Positions 22,395 to 33,036 of a stretch of 64,000 nt of DNA are shown here, one piece after another (position 1 is the stretch's first letter; each line of letters starts with the position of its first letter). The notes under the pieces are model-generated. The model saw only the letters and a program-made list of their open reading frames with translations. It did not search any database and was not told the origin of the DNA. A program made the position numbers and the translations under genes. Origin of the DNA: Caryophanales bacterium. GTDB taxonomy: Bacteria; Bacillota; Bacilli; Exiguobacteriales; Exiguobacteriaceae. The stretch is from assembly GCA_902362975.1 (NCBI GenBank), contig CABIYO010000010.1, forward strand, positions 1 through 64,000, in the 5' to 3' direction.

Positions 22395-24715
22395 TTGCAC
22401 ATGTACATGTCGATGCACCGGTGATCACGATTGATCGTCCGTTTGATTACGAAGTACCTAAACAATTTGAGGCTTTGATTGAACCGGGCATGCGCGTCTC
22501 TGTCCCATTCGGGTCCCGTCGTCTGCTCGGGATCGTCGTCGGCACGTCAGATGGGACGAGAGATGGATTAAAACCGTTAGAAGCGCTGTTAGATGAGGAA
22601 TCTTCACTCACCGATGAACTGCTCGCTTTATCCATTCATGTGAAGGAGACGACACTTTGCTTTCGATCATCTGCCCTGCTCGCGATGCTTCCGGCCGCGC
22701 TCAAGGTGAGTTATGACAAAGAAATCAAAGAAGGGCATGTGCCTGATGGGGTCCGCCTCGGAACGCATTTATCGGAGTATCCAAAAGAAGTCCAATCGGT
22801 CATTCTTGGACTCGCTAAAAAAGGGGAGCTGATCTTAGCGCCCGTCTTAAAAGAAAAGAAGACTGTTAAGACCGACGTCGTCGTCGAGCTCCTCGATGCA
22901 ACGGTCGTGTCGAAACGTGCGAAAAAACAACTTGAAGCGGTCAACCTACTAAAGGAGACACCACGCATGTATTGGTCGGCACTACGTCAAATTGGTCTGA
23001 CTCGTCCACAACTGCAAAAACTTGCCGACCTCGGAGCGGTTCGATTGACCGAGGTCGAGTTGAACCGTGACCCGTACGCGACGATCGAGCAAGTCGAGGA
23101 ATCGGTTCAATTGAATGACAGTCAGGCAAGTGCCGTCTTGGCCATACAGGAGGCTGAAGCGGGTGAGACGTTACTCGTCCACGGTGTGACGGGGAGTGGG
23201 AAGACCGAAGTCTATTTAGAATCAATCGGACAAGTCATCGATGAAGGCAAGCAGGCCATCTTACTCGTTCCTGAAATTAGTTTGACCCCGATGATGGTCA
23301 AACGCTTCAAGCGTCGTTTCGGCGATCGGGTCGCCGTGTTGCACAGTGCTTTGTCTAAAGGTGAGAAGTACGACGAGTGGCGTAAGATTAAACGAAATGA
23401 AGTCGACGTCGTCGTCGGTGCCCGTTCTGCCATCTTTGCCCCGCTCGACCGACTCGGTCTGATCATCTTAGATGAAGAGCACGAGACGACGTACAAGCAA
23501 GAGGAAAATCCCCGTTATCATGCGCGCGATGTTGCCATCTGGCGGGCTCGTTATCACGGTTGTCCTGTCGTGTTAGGCAGTGCGACCCCGTCACTTGAAT
23601 CGTATGCTCGGGCACAAAAAGGCGTCTATCGCTATTTGCATTTGAAAGAACGGTATGGCGGAGAGATGCCACCGGTCCATATCATTGACATGCGCCGGGA
23701 GTTGGCGAAAGGCAATACGACGATGTTCTCGGAAGAATTGTTTCAAGGCATTCTCGACCGGATCGAGAAAAAAGAGCAGTGTGTCATTTTATTGAACCGT
23801 CGTGGGTTCACGACGTTCGTTATGTGCCGGGACTGTGGTGAAGGCATGACATGTCCCCATTGTGCCGTCAATTTGACATATCATCAGTATGGGGACCGAT
23901 TGAAGTGTCACTATTGTGGTTACGAGGTCGGCATGCCGTCGACATGTCCATCCTGCAACAGTAAGAAAATCAAACAGTTCGGGTCGGGCACGCAAAAAAT
24001 CGAAACGGAACTGTTGAACCGGATTCCAGAAGCACGCATCATCCGAATGGACCAGGATACGACATCTCGAAAAGGATCACATGAGCAGTTGTTGCGTCGT
24101 TTCGAAGAAGGGGAGGCCGACATCTTACTTGGCACGCAGATGATTGCCAAGGGGCTCGATTTCCCAAACGTCACACTCGTCGGGGTACTTGCGGCGGATG
24201 CGACACTCGGAATGCCTGATTTTCGGGCGACCGAACGGACCTTCCAACTCGTCACCCAAGTGGCAGGAAGAGCCGGGCGCGGAAAACTTCCGGGTGAGGC
24301 GTTCGTCCAAACGTATAACCCGGACCATTATGTGATCGAGACTGCGAGTGAACATGATTATGAGACATTTTTCGCCAAAGAGATGGGACTCAGAAAAGTC
24401 GGGAACCATCCGCCTTACTGGTTTTTGACGCTCGTCACGTTTTCGGCAGAAAATCCCCTTGTCGCCAAGGCAGAGGCAGAATTGTTCGCATCAGATTTTT
24501 TACAAGCGCACGTTGAGAACAGCCGCCTGAATGGACCGATACCCGCGCCGTTATCGAAGTTGAAGAACGCCTATCGTTATCAAGTATTCATTAAAACGAA
24601 ACAACCTGAGGCACTCTATGTGGAGCTGGCACGATTACAGCAAGCGAGAGCCAAAGCAATCAGCAAGAAAGAATATCAAATGAGTATCGATGTGAATCCA
24701 TACGTATTCATGTGA
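22391..24715 (+). CDS. priA: Primosomal protein N' (replication restart helicase)
   Basis: Recognises abandoned replication forks and reloads the replisome. The 774-residue protein has an N-terminal 3'-DNA-binding domain, a DEAD-type helicase core with Walker A GVTGSGKT and DEEH box, an inserted zinc region ([13 protein letters not shown], later CHYCG and CPSC) and a C-terminal helicase domain with the QVAGRAGRG motif. Slightly shorter than the B. subtilis protein (about 805). Coupled to coaBC by ATGA overlap. Confidence 0.97.
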   Translation: MIAHVHVDAPVITIDRPFDYEVPKQFEALIEPGMRVSVPFGSRRLLGIVVGTSDGTRDGLKPLEALLDEESSLTDELLALSIHVKETTLCFRSSALLAMLPAALKVSYDKEIKEGHVPDGVRLGTHLSEYPKEVQSVILGLAKKGELILAPVLKEKKTVKTDVVVELLDATVVSKRAKKQLEAVNLLKETPRMYWSALRQIGLTRPQLQKLADLGAVRLTEVELNRDPYATIEQVEESVQLNDSQASAVLAIQEAEAGETLLVHGVTGSGKTEVYLESIGQVIDEGKQAILLVPEISLTPMMVKRFKRRFGDRVAVLHSALSKGEKYDEWRKIKRNEVDVVVGARSAIFAPLDRLGLIILDEEHETTYKQEENPRYHARDVAIWRARYHGCPVVLGSATPSLESYARAQKGVYRYLHLKERYGGEMPPVHIIDMRRELAKGNTTMFSEELFQGILDRIEKKEQCVILLNRRGFTTFVMCRDCGEGMTCPHCAVNLTYHQYGDRLKCHYCGYEVGMPSTCPSCNSKKIKQFGSGTQKIETELLNRIPEARIIRMDQDTTSRKGSHEQLLRRFEEGEADILLGTQMIAKGLDFPNVTLVGVLAADATLGMPDFRATERTFQLVTQVAGRAGRGKLPGEAFVQTYNPDHYVIETASEHDYETFFAKEMGLRKVGNHPPYWFLTLVTFSAENPLVAKAEAELFASDFLQAHVENSRLNGPIPAPLSKLKNAYRYQVFIKTKQPEALYVELARLQQARAKAISKKEYQMSIDVNPYVFM

Positions 24716-24726
24716 GGTGGAGAGAG

Positions 24727-26127
24727 ATGTATAAAATAGTAGAAGTACCAAATGACATTTTGCGCGTAACGTGCGAACCGGTGACGAAGTTTGATAAAAA
24801 ATTACGTCAAACTGTCGACCGATTGTTTGATACGATGTATGAGTATGATGGAGTCGGCCTCGCGGCACCGCAAGTCAATTTGAACCAGCGGCTCGCGGTC
24901 GTCCATACCGATGATGAAACGGGCCCACTTGTCTTGATCAACCCGGAAATCATTGAAACATCTGGTCGAGAAGTGGGGCTAGAGGGATGTTTGAGTATCC
25001 CAGGCGAATTCGGATTCGTCGAACGACACGAGTCGATCGTCGTCAAAAATCAAGATGTGAAAGGGCGGACGCATACAATTCAAGCGAGCGGCTTTTTCGC
25101 TCGCGCGATCCAACATGAGATGGATCATTTAGATGGGGTCTTGTTCACAGACAAGCTCGCCGTCCCGAACCCTGGAAAAGACAAACGCATCGTCTTCATG
25201 GGAACGCCGAAGTTTGCCGTATCAGTACTTGAGCGACTGCTTGAAGAAGGATACAATGTCGTAGGTGTCGTCTCGCAACCGGATAAACCGGTCGGGCGAA
25301 AACGTGAACTTAAGCCGACTCCGGTGAAAGAGTGTGCGCTACGCCACGGTATTCCCGTGTTGCAGCCTGAAAAAGTGCGAACCGACTACGCAGACATTTT
25401 AGAGCTGAAGCCTGATTTGATTGTGACGGCGGCGTACGGACAAATCGTGCCGACCGCCTTACTAGAGGCCCCGCCTCACGGAGCCATCAACGTACATGCG
25501 TCGCTCCTTCCGAAATATCGTGGAGGTGCTCCGATTCATCAAGCCATCCTTGATGGGGAGTCGGAGACAGGTGTGACGATTATGTACATGGTCGACAAAT
25601 TAGATGCAGGTGACATGATTGCCAATACCATCGTGCCAATCGAGGAAACGGATACGGTCGGGTCTTTATTTGATAAATTGGCTGCAGCTGGAAGCGACCT
25701 TCTCATCCGTACGCTTCCTGCCTTCTTAGAAGGGTGGATTGAGGCGGTGCCGCAAGACGAGCGTGACGTGACGTTTGCCCCGAACATCAGCCGGGAGCGT
25801 GAACAGATCGATTGGACAATGAGCGGCGAGTCTATCTACAACCATATTCGAGGAATGAATCCATTCCCGACGGCCTATTCAACGCTTGACGGTGAACGTG
25901 TGAAATTGTTCATGGGAGAGAAAACGACAGGTACGGGACAGCCGGGAGAAATCGTTCGTCTGGAAGAAGACGGATTTGTCGTGGCGACAGGGAACGACGT
26001 CGCCATCAAGGTGACCGATTTGCAACCTGCAGGTAAGAAACGGATGGATGGTGCAACCTTTATGCGTGGTGCCGGACAAAAGCTACGGATTGGCGACCGA
26101 TTAGGAGGAACACATGAACGTACGTGA
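24727..26127 (+). CDS. def-fmt: Fused peptide deformylase / methionyl-tRNA formyltransferase (Def-Fmt)
   Basis: One uninterrupted 466-codon frame covers both enzymes. Residues 1 to about 148 are peptide deformylase, which removes formyl from nascent chains: GVGLAAPQ (42-49), EGCLS (86-90) and HEMDH (130-134), supplying the Cys and two His that bind the metal plus the catalytic Glu. From about residue 153 ([11 protein letters not shown]) follows a full-length Fmt, which formylates Met-t[19 protein letters not shown] with Asn255 and His257, LDAGD with Asp296, and the C-terminal OB domain. All key residues of both are intact. ATG 24727 follows AGGTGGAG. In relatives these are two adjacent genes; here the stop, ribosome site and start between them are gone. 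It overlaps rsmB by 14 bp. Confidence 0.93.
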   Translation: MYKIVEVPNDILRVTCEPVTKFDKKLRQTVDRLFDTMYEYDGVGLAAPQVNLNQRLAVVHTDDETGPLVLINPEIIETSGREVGLEGCLSIPGEFGFVERHESIVVKNQDVKGRTHTIQASGFFARAIQHEMDHLDGVLFTDKLAVPNPGKDKRIVFMGTPKFAVSVLERLLEEGYNVVGVVSQPDKPVGRKRELKPTPVKECALRHGIPVLQPEKVRTDYADILELKPDLIVTAAYGQIVPTALLEAPPHGAINVHASLLPKYRGGAPIHQAILDGESETGVTIMYMVDKLDAGDMIANTIVPIEETDTVGSLFDKLAAAGSDLLIRTLPAFLEGWIEAVPQDERDVTFAPNISREREQIDWTMSGESIYNHIRGMNPFPTAYSTLDGERVKLFMGEKTTGTGQPGEIVRLEEDGFVVATGNDVAIKVTDLQPAGKKRMDGATFMRGAGQKLRIGDRLGGTHERT

Positions 26128-27445
26128 AGCAGCGCTTGATACGCTGATGAAAATTGAACAAGGTGGCGCATATTCGACGATTGCCGTCAATGATACATTG
26201 AAACAAAAAAAAGTTGCCCCAAAAGATGTCGGTCTTTATACCGAACTCGTATATGGGACGCTTAGTCGCAAAGGAACACTCGATTATATTTTGAAAGACC
26301 GGATCCGTTCGCCGAAGAAGCTCGACAAATTTGTCCTCCCGCTTCTTCGGATGAGCGTTTACCAACTCTTCTATCTTGATAAAGTACCCGATCGGGCCGT
26401 CCTACATGAGGCGGTCGAAATCGCAAAGAAACGAGGGCATCATCTCGGAACGAGTAAATTCGTAAACGGGGTGTTACGCAATGTGCTTCGGGAAGGGTTT
26501 CCGGACTTTAGTCATTTGACCAATGCGGAACGAATCGCCATCGAGCACAGTCATCCGGAATGGCTCGTATCAGACTGGATTGAGTTATATGGCGTGGAGA
26601 CGGCAGAAGCGATTTGCCGATTGAACAATGAACCTGCCCCTGTCACGATTCGAGTCAACCGAAAGCGTATTTCAGTAGATGAGATGATGAACCGGTTGGC
26701 TGATGCTGGCGTCATGACGTCACGTTCGGAACTGTCGGCAGATGGACTAGTCGTAGAGTCTGGGAATGTCCATGCGACCCCATTTATCGAGGAAGGTCTC
26801 CTATCGATTCAAGATGAGAGCTCCATGATTGTCGCGGATGCACTCGGCGTAGCGAAAGACGATGTCATCCTAGACGCATGTGCTGCACCAGGCGGCAAGG
26901 CGATGCATACGGCAGAGCGAATGCAAGGTGGGTCGCTCACCGCGCTTGACCTTCATCCGCACAAAGCAAAATTGATTGACCAACAAGCGAAACGTCTACA
27001 CATCAATGGAGTGACCGCACTTGCCCTTGATGCTCGTTTAGCAGGTGAACGGTTTGAAGAAGAGAGCTTTGACCGGATTCTTTTAGATGTCCCTTGCTCG
27101 GGCCTTGGTGTCATTCGTCGAAAGCCGGATATTAAATGGACGAAGGACAAAGCCCAGCTTGAAAACTTACCGAAAATTCAAAGACAAATCATTGATGCCG
27201 TATTGCCGCTGCTCAAACCAGGTGGTACGCTAGTTTACTCGACATGTACAATCGACCCGTCAGAAAACGAGACGCAGGCTGACTACATTTTGTCGAAAGG
27301 GTTGGTGTGGGACGAAACGCTCAAAGGACGTCTCCCACAATCTGTTCATTCGATGATGGAATCGGACCGTGCTGAACTAAAATTATTACCGACGACATTC
27401 GGGACCGACGGCTTCTATATCGCCGCATTTAAGAAAGAGGTATAA
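26114..27445 (+). CDS. rsmB: 16S rRNA (cytosine-967-C5) methyltransferase
   Basis: Methylates C967 of 16S rRNA using S-adenosylmethionine. The 443-residue protein has an N-terminal NusB-like RNA-binding domain (about 1-140) and a Rossmann methyltransferase domain with DACAAPGGK and the nucleophile motif DVPCSGLG (Cys328). AGGAGGA lies upstream of ATG 26114 inside the fmt end. Typical order fmt-rsmB-rlmN. Confidence 0.96.
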   Translation: MNVREAALDTLMKIEQGGAYSTIAVNDTLKQKKVAPKDVGLYTELVYGTLSRKGTLDYILKDRIRSPKKLDKFVLPLLRMSVYQLFYLDKVPDRAVLHEAVEIAKKRGHHLGTSKFVNGVLRNVLREGFPDFSHLTNAERIAIEHSHPEWLVSDWIELYGVETAEAICRLNNEPAPVTIRVNRKRISVDEMMNRLADAGVMTSRSELSADGLVVESGNVHATPFIEEGLLSIQDESSMIVADALGVAKDDVILDACAAPGGKAMHTAERMQGGSLTALDLHPHKAKLIDQQAKRLHINGVTALALDARLAGERFEEESFDRILLDVPCSGLGVIRRKPDIKWTKDKAQLENLPKIQRQIIDAVLPLLKPGGTLVYSTCTIDPSENETQADYILSKGLVWDETLKGRLPQSVHSMMESDRAELKLLPTTFGTDGFYIAAFKKEV

Positions 27446-27448
27446 AAC

Positions 27449-28534
27449 ATGAATCCAAAAGCAGTAGAAAAGAATCCACTCGTAGGCGTAAAACCGTCAC
27501 TTTATTCGTTGACGTTCCCCGAACTTGAGGCGTGGGTGATCGAGGCAGGAGAAAAGGCATTCCGTGCGAAACAATTATATGATTGGATGTACGTCAAACG
27601 GGTCACGACTTTTGATGATATGACCAACGTTCCGAAAGCGCTTCGCGATAAATTAGAAGCATCGTTCCAATTGACGACGTTAAAAGAATTGGTCAAGCAG
27701 GAATCCCAGGACGGCACGATCAAGTTCTTGTTTGAACTTCAGGACGGGTATTCAATTGAAACGGTGCTCATGCGTCATGAATACGGAAACTCGATTTGTG
27801 TCACGACACAAGTCGGTTGCCGGATTGGATGTACGTTCTGTGCCTCGACACTCGGTGGCTTGAAACGAAACTTAGAAGCCGGGGAAATCACAGCCCAAGT
27901 GCTCGACGTACAGCGCGCATTAGACGCGACAGGAGAGCGTGTTGACTCCATCGTCGTCATGGGAATCGGCGAACCGTTCGACAACTACGATGAGTTAATG
28001 CGTTTCCTACGTACTGTCAACCATGACAATGGACTCAACATCGGAGCACGACACATCACAGTATCGACGAGTGGGATTGTTCCGAAGATTTACAAGTTTG
28101 CCGATGAAGGCATGCGAATCAACTTCGCCATTTCACTTCACGCACCGACGACTGAATTGCGTACCAAGCTCATGCCAATCAACCGCGCCTTTGACTTGGA
28201 CAAGTTGATGGATGCGGTGCGTTATTATACGGAGAAGAGTGGACGTCGCATCACGTTTGAATATGGACTCTTTGGTGGTGTCAATGATACGGAAGAATAT
28301 GCCCATCTCTTGGCAGACCTATTAAAAGGAATCAAATGTCACGTCAACTTGATTCCCGTCAACCATGTACTCGAACGTGACTATGTACGGACACCACGAG
28401 CTCAAATCTTTGCCTTCGAAAAAGTGCTCAAAGACCGCAATGTGAACGTGACCATCCGTCGCGAGCAAGGGTCGGATATCGATGCAGCTTGTGGACAGCT
28501 TCGAGCGAAGGAGCGCGAACAAGAAACGAGGTAA
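27449..28534 (+). CDS. rlmN: Dual-specificity rRNA/tRNA adenine-C2 methyltransferase
   Basis: A radical-SAM enzyme that methylates A2503 of 23S rRNA and A37 of some tRNAs. The 361-residue protein has the 4Fe-4S motif CRIGCTFC (Cys124, Cys128, Cys131) and the downstream [11 protein letters not shown] segment. It lies 3 bp after rsmB behind AAAGAGG. Confidence 0.97.
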   Translation: MNPKAVEKNPLVGVKPSLYSLTFPELEAWVIEAGEKAFRAKQLYDWMYVKRVTTFDDMTNVPKALRDKLEASFQLTTLKELVKQESQDGTIKFLFELQDGYSIETVLMRHEYGNSICVTTQVGCRIGCTFCASTLGGLKRNLEAGEITAQVLDVQRALDATGERVDSIVVMGIGEPFDNYDELMRFLRTVNHDNGLNIGARHITVSTSGIVPKIYKFADEGMRINFAISLHAPTTELRTKLMPINRAFDLDKLMDAVRYYTEKSGRRITFEYGLFGGVNDTEEYAHLLADLLKGIKCHVNLIPVNHVLERDYVRTPRAQIFAFEKVLKDRNVNVTIRREQGSDIDAACGQLRAKEREQETR

Positions 28535-28542
28535 TCAGAAAG

Positions 28543-29295
28543 ATGGAATTAGCATTTCGAACAGATCGTGGACAAGTACGCACACAAAATGAGGATGCAG
28601 CTTTAATCTTAGGCGATGCCAAAACCGGGATTGCCCTGGTTGCAGACGGGATGGGTGGGCATGCAGCGGGAGAGATCGCGAGTCAAATCGTGATTGAAGA
28701 GTTTAGACGGGCGTTCCCGTCTCTCCCGGCAACCCCTGTCGAAATCGAACGATGGTTCCGCCACCACATCGATTTGGCGAACAATCAAGTGTTGCAGTTT
28801 GCGAAGCAGTCCAATCTTGTCATGATGGGAACGACTGTAGCAGCTGTTTGTTGGAATGAAGAGGCGGTGGTCATCGTCCATATCGGAGATAGTCGCGTCT
28901 ACGCGCTCCAGGCGAATGAGTTAAGACGTCTTACGGAAGACCATTCTTACGTCAATGTGCTCAAACAACTCGGTGAATTGACGGAAGAAGAGATGCGGGT
29001 TCATCCGAAACGAAATGTCATCACCCGGGCAATCGGTTCAAGCGAACAAGTCGAACCTGACGTGCAAGTGTTCGCTGACCCTGAGTTTGATGTGATTTTA
29101 ATTTGTACGGATGGATTGACGACACACATGACCGATGTGGCGATTCAACACGTGTTACAACAAACAGGATCCGCCGAACAAAAAGCGGAGCAACTCATTG
29201 CGGAAGCCAATCAATTGGGAGGGAGCGACAATATCACGGTCGCCCTCGTTCAATTCACAGATAGAAAGCAATTCACAGATAGAAAGAGAGGATGA
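28543..29295 (+). CDS. prpC: PP2C-type Ser/Thr protein phosphatase
   Basis: Dephosphorylates targets of the neighbouring kinase PrkC, including PrkC itself. The 250-residue protein has the metal-binding PP2C motifs TDRGQVRTQNEDA, ADGMGGH, HIGDSRVY and GGSDNITV. ATG 28543 is the start; ACGAGG lies upstream. The last codons contain a perfect tandem 18-bp duplication (29251-29268 and 29269-29286) that repeats QFTDRK. Confidence 0.96.
   Translation: MELAFRTDRGQVRTQNEDAALILGDAKTGIALVADGMGGHAAGEIASQIVIEEFRRAFPSLPATPVEIERWFRHHIDLANNQVLQFAKQSNLVMMGTTVAAVCWNEEAVVIVHIGDSRVYALQANELRRLTEDHSYVNVLKQLGELTEEEMRVHPKRNVITRAIGSSEQVEPDVQVFADPEFDVILICTDGLTTHMTDVAIQHVLQQTGSAEQKAEQLIAEANQLGGSDNITVALVQFTDRKQFTDRKRG
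29251..29286 (+). repeat. Tandem 18-bp duplication at the 3' end of prpC
   Basis: Two identical in-frame copies starting CAATTCACAG, adding six residues just before the prpC stop and 14 bp before the prkC start. A slippage-type duplication that leaves the frame intact. Confidence 0.95.
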
Positions 29296-29300
29296 ATCCG

Positions 29301-31253
29301 ATGCGAAGCGGAGAACGAATCAACGATCGTTATCGGATCGAACAACAAATCGGCAGCGGAGGCATGGCAAATGTCTACCGGGCTCATGACGAGATCTTAA
29401 ACCGAACCGTCGCCATCAAGGTGTTGCGATCTGAATTCTCACATAACGAACAATTTATACGTCGGTTCGAGCGAGAAGCCCACGCGGCTACGAGTTTGAA
29501 CCATCCAAACATCGTGGCGATCTATGACGTAGGCGATGAAGAAGATTTGTACTATATCGTCATGGAGCATGTCGATGGGGTGACGTTAAAACAATACTTG
29601 CAAGAAGAATACATATCTGTCGATGAAGCGCTACGCATCATGGGACAGATTTGTGATGCGATTGACCATGCCCATGCGAATCGAATCATTCACCGTGATA
29701 TCAAGCCGCAGAACATGATGATCGATCAGCACGGTAATGTGAAGGTGACCGATTTTGGGATTGCCGTGGCGATGTCGAATGCGACGTTGACGCATACGAT
29801 GTCCGTACTCGGCTCGGTCCATTATTTCTCACCTGAGCAAGCGCGCGGAAAATTTGCTGATGAAAAGTCAGACATTTATTCGCTCGGTGCCGTACTGTAC
29901 GAATTGTTGACAGGTCGTGTTCCGTTCATTGGCGAAACGCCCGTTGCCGTCGCCCTTCAACATTTGCAAGACGACCCGATTCGCCCGATGGACTTAAATC
30001 CGAATATTCCACAGGCACTCGAAAACTGTGTCATGCAAGCATTGTCGAAGTCACCAGGTGCCCGTCATGTTTCGGTCGCGTCCTTTAAAAAAGACTGCAT
30101 GACGTCATTAAGCCGTGAACGCGCCAATGAGCCGAGACGTGGTTCGGCCAGTCAGGATGAATTCGATCAAACGCTCGTTATGACTCCGGTCATGCCTGAA
30201 GAAAAACCAGAGACACCGGAAACACCGCCCCCGGTCACGGCGTCTAGCGAACAGGAATCTGAAGCGGTGATTCCGGTCAAAAAGAAGAAACGCAAATGGT
30301 GGATTTGGATTTTACTCGTGTTGCTCCTAACTTTGGGGAGCATTACGGCATACGTGGTCGCCGATGAAATGTCACGAGCCGTCGTTCCGGATGTCGTCGG
30401 AATGAGTATCGGGGATGCCACGTCTGAACTGGAGAATGCCGGTTTCGTCGTCGAAGTGACGGAGCGGGCGAGCGATGACGTCGAAGAAGGCGAGGTTATT
30501 TCGCAAAACCCACAAGAAGGACGTAAACCAAAACGAGGCACGACGGTGACCATCGTCGTTTCGGCCGGGAAAGAAACCGTTGAAATGCCGAATGTGGAAG
30601 GACTGTCTCAAACAGCAGCCGAACGCATGCTAAAAGATTTGGCGTTCAGTGACCTTGAAATCAAAACAGAAGCTTCAGAAACAGTCGACAGCGGAGGTGT
30701 GATTTCGCAATCGCTCGACCCGGGCGAGGAAGTCGTTCCTTCTGAAGTGACGGTGACACTTGTCGTGTCGACAGGAAGCAACAAAGTTGAACTGTCGAAT
30801 CTTGCGGGATATACGTTCGACGAGGCATCGACTTACACCGAACAGAATAAGTTGAAAATCGTGAGACGGGATGAGTTTTCAACAAGTGTTCCTAAAGGTC
30901 AAATCATCCGTCAACTTCCAACGGCGGGTACGGCAGTCGATCCAGGAACGGAACTCACGGTCATCGTATCGGAAGGGGTTGAACCGACAGACGTCTCCAT
31001 CGAACGTGAAGTGAGCGTGGAAGTCGAGCAACCGGACAAAGACAAAAAACCGAAAGCCGTCGAGGTCGTGATTCGTACGGTCGATGCGCGCGGTGAAATT
31101 GAAGTGTTACGGGATAACATCACAGAGACGACAACGTATTCGTATACGCTCGTCATCGCTCCGGACGAAGTCGGGACCGCAACGATTGAAGTCGATGGTG
31201 AAATCGTCCGAACGGATTCAGTCACATATGCACAGGCCAAAGAGGCACAATAA
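29301..31253 (+). CDS. prkC: PASTA-domain Ser/Thr protein kinase
   Basis: A membrane kinase that senses muropeptides and cell wall state. The cytoplasmic kinase domain (about 10-270) has GSGGMANVY (18-26), Lys40, HRD (131-133) and DFG (151-153). A juxtamembrane linker rich in Pro/Glu leads to one membrane helix (about 333-353), three PASTA repeats (about 358-425, 426-492, 493-558) and an Ig-like C-terminal domain. ATG 29301 is preferred over ATG 29292: AGAGAGG ends right against 29292, and MRSGERINDRY then aligns with family starts. 650 residues. Confidence 0.96.
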   Translation: MRSGERINDRYRIEQQIGSGGMANVYRAHDEILNRTVAIKVLRSEFSHNEQFIRRFEREAHAATSLNHPNIVAIYDVGDEEDLYYIVMEHVDGVTLKQYLQEEYISVDEALRIMGQICDAIDHAHANRIIHRDIKPQNMMIDQHGNVKVTDFGIAVAMSNATLTHTMSVLGSVHYFSPEQARGKFADEKSDIYSLGAVLYELLTGRVPFIGETPVAVALQHLQDDPIRPMDLNPNIPQALENCVMQALSKSPGARHVSVASFKKDCMTSLSRERANEPRRGSASQDEFDQTLVMTPVMPEEKPETPETPPPVTASSEQESEAVIPVKKKKRKWWIWILLVLLLTLGSITAYVVADEMSRAVVPDVVGMSIGDATSELENAGFVVEVTERASDDVEEGEVISQNPQEGRKPKRGTTVTIVVSAGKETVEMPNVEGLSQTAAERMLKDLAFSDLEIKTEASETVDSGGVISQSLDPGEEVVPSEVTVTLVVSTGSNKVELSNLAGYTFDEASTYTEQNKLKIVRRDEFSTSVPKGQIIRQLPTAGTAVDPGTELTVIVSEGVEPTDVSIEREVSVEVEQPDKDKKPKAVEVVIRTVDARGEIEVLRDNITETTTYSYTLVIAPDEVGTATIEVDGEIVRTDSVTYAQAKEAQ

Positions 31254-31254
31254 T

Positions 31255-31282
31255 GAGGTGACGGTGTCGTCACCTCTTTTTT
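31255..31282 (+). terminator. Terminator after prkC
   Basis: An 8-bp stem GAGGTGAC (31255-31262) with GTCACCTC (31269-31276) followed by TTTTTT. The rsgA ribosome site AAGGGAGG begins right after it, so rsgA is probably expressed by readthrough. Confidence 0.85.
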
Positions 31283-31298
31283 AAGGGAGGTAGTCATA

Positions 31299-32183
31299 TT
31301 GAAAGGAACGATTATTCGTTTACAAGGTGGGTTTTATGATGTGATGACCGAGTCGAATCAAGAGATTCGGTGTCGGGCGAGAGGGAATTTTCGGAAACGA
31401 AACATCTCGCCTGTCGTCGGGGATGACGTGGTCATTCAAGATCAGGGAGATGGGACGGGCTATATTTTAGAGGTGGCAGAACGTCAAAACCATCTCGTCC
31501 GCCCACCAATCGCCAACATCGATCAGGCATTTCTACTTTTTTCTGTGAAAGAACCGGCGTTTTCTTATCATTTGCTTGACCGATTCCTCGTATTGATCGA
31601 ATCCAAACAAATTCATCCAATCATCGTGTTGACGAAGATGGACCTACTCAGTGAAGAGGAGACCGGACCGATTCAAGAAGCGGTCGCCCGCTATCGTGCC
31701 ATCGGATACGATGTGATTGAGACGTCGACGGAGCTTTCGGATGGAATCGATCAAATACGGGGGCTCTTCAAAGGGAAGACGAGCGTGTTTGCCGGTCAAA
31801 CAGGTGTCGGGAAGAGTTCACTCTTGAACGCGGTCGCGCCTGAACTCGAATTGGCAACGGGGGAAATTTCAAAATCACTCGGTCGTGGGAAACATACAAC
31901 ACGACACGTCACGCTGATTCAATTGGCCGACGGGCTTGTGGCGGATACGCCAGGATTTTCAAGTCTTGAGTTTCCTCAGGAACTCGAGGCGGATGAACTG
32001 AGATGGTGTTTCCCAGAATTTGTGGAACGTCACGATGATTGCAAGTTCCGGGGATGCGTCCATATCAATGAACCGGGGTGTGCCATTAAACAAGCCGTTG
32101 AAGATGGCAAAATTGCTTCAACTCGTTATGAGAATTATGTTACCTTTATGGAGGAGTTAAACGATCGTAAACGGAGGTATTGA
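31299..32183 (+). CDS. rsgA: Small ribosomal subunit biogenesis GTPase
   Basis: A circularly permuted GTPase that acts late in 30S maturation. The 294-residue protein has an N-terminal OB fold, G4 TKMDL before G1 GQTGVGKSS and G3 DTPG, and a C-terminal zinc knuckle (CKFRGCVHINEPGC). The start is TTG at 31299, 8 bases after AAGGGAGG. Confidence 0.96.
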   Translation: MKGTIIRLQGGFYDVMTESNQEIRCRARGNFRKRNISPVVGDDVVIQDQGDGTGYILEVAERQNHLVRPPIANIDQAFLLFSVKEPAFSYHLLDRFLVLIESKQIHPIIVLTKMDLLSEEETGPIQEAVARYRAIGYDVIETSTELSDGIDQIRGLFKGKTSVFAGQTGVGKSSLLNAVAPELELATGEISKSLGRGKHTTRHVTLIQLADGLVADTPGFSSLEFPQELEADELRWCFPEFVERHDDCKFRGCVHINEPGCAIKQAVEDGKIASTRYENYVTFMEELNDRKRRY

Positions 32184-32186
32184 CAG

Positions 32187-32843
32187 ATGATTAAAATCGC
32201 ACCATCAATTTTAGCAGCCGACTTTGCCAATTTGGAGGCGGAAGTGAAAGCCGTTCAAGATGCGGGGGCAGATTATATCCATTTTGACGTGATGGATGGG
32301 CAGTTCGTGCCGAACATCTCGATTGGGCTACCGGTCCTCGCGAGCTTGCGCAAAAAATCAGACATGGTTCTCGATGTGCATTTGATGATTGACCAACCGG
32401 AACGCTATGTCGAGGATTTCGTCAAGGCGGGGGCGGACATTGTGACGGTTCACGTGGAAGCAACGAACCATTTACATCGAGTCCTGCAGCAAATCAAAGC
32501 GGCGGGGGCGAAATGTGGGGTCGTCTTGAACCCACATACCCCGCTCTCTACGATTGAACATATCCTTCAAGACGTCGATATGGTATTGCTCATGACCGTC
32601 AACCCAGGGTTCGGTGGACAAGCGTTCATTGAATCCGTCGTACCGAAAATTTCGGCGCTCAGTCAGCTTCGCAAAGACCGTCAGCTCGATTTTGAAATTG
32701 AAATCGATGGTGGCGTCAATGAAGAGACGGCGAAACGTTGCATCGACGCAGGGGCTGATGTCCTAGTTGCCGGTTCGGCCATTTACAATCAACCGGATTA
32801 TAAAGTAGCCATCGATAGCATTCGCGGCGCATCTCGTGTATAA
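32187..32843 (+). CDS. rpe: Ribulose-phosphate 3-epimerase
   Basis: Interconverts ribulose 5-phosphate and xylulose 5-phosphate in the pentose phosphate pathway. The 218-residue TIM barrel has IAPSILAADF, HFDVMDGQFVPN, LDVHLMI, MTVNPGFGGQ and DGGVN, which carry the metal and catalytic residues. GGAGG lies upstream. Standard position between rsgA and thiN. Confidence 0.97.
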   Translation: MIKIAPSILAADFANLEAEVKAVQDAGADYIHFDVMDGQFVPNISIGLPVLASLRKKSDMVLDVHLMIDQPERYVEDFVKAGADIVTVHVEATNHLHRVLQQIKAAGAKCGVVLNPHTPLSTIEHILQDVDMVLLMTVNPGFGGQAFIESVVPKISALSQLRKDRQLDFEIEIDGGVNEETAKRCIDAGADVLVAGSAIYNQPDYKVAIDSIRGASRV

Positions 32844-32867
32844 TGAATGATAGAACAACAAGATAGA

Positions 32868-32956
32868 GTCGCAAGGGGTGTCACATGATGTGGCTGAGAG
32901 GCATACGCTAACCCTTTGAACCTGTTCCGTTCACACGGACGTAGGGATGTGGCGAA
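32868..32956 (+). ncRNA. TPP riboswitch (THI element)
   Basis: The conserved parts are in order: GGGGTG (32875-32880), GGCTGAGA (32892-32899), ACCCTTTGAACCTG (32911-32924) and GTAGGGA (32941-32947), closed by TCGC/GCGA (about 32869-32872 with 32952-32955). A terminator follows at 32975. Thiamine pyrophosphate binding should therefore lower expression of thiT and thiN. A TATAAT overlapping the rpe stop (32839-32844) is a likely promoter. Confidence 0.95.
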
Positions 32957-32974
32957 AATGCACGTTGCGAATCC

Positions 32975-33008
32975 AAGCAGCATGGCGTTTACGTCATGCT
33001 GCTTTTTG
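32975..33008 (+). terminator. Expression-platform terminator of the TPP riboswitch
   Basis: A 13-bp stem including one G-T pair (32975-32987 with 32992-33004), loop TTTA, followed by TTTTT. It lies 29 bp before the thiT start. Confidence 0.9.
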
Positions 33009-33036
33009 TCGTTCACACAATAAAGGAGGAAGAAAG

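Noticed and set aside
32945..33036. In-frame N-terminal extension of thiT reading through the riboswitch terminator
   Set aside because: It would encode residues unlike any ThiT, and the ribosome site AAAGGAGGA clearly serves ATG 33037.
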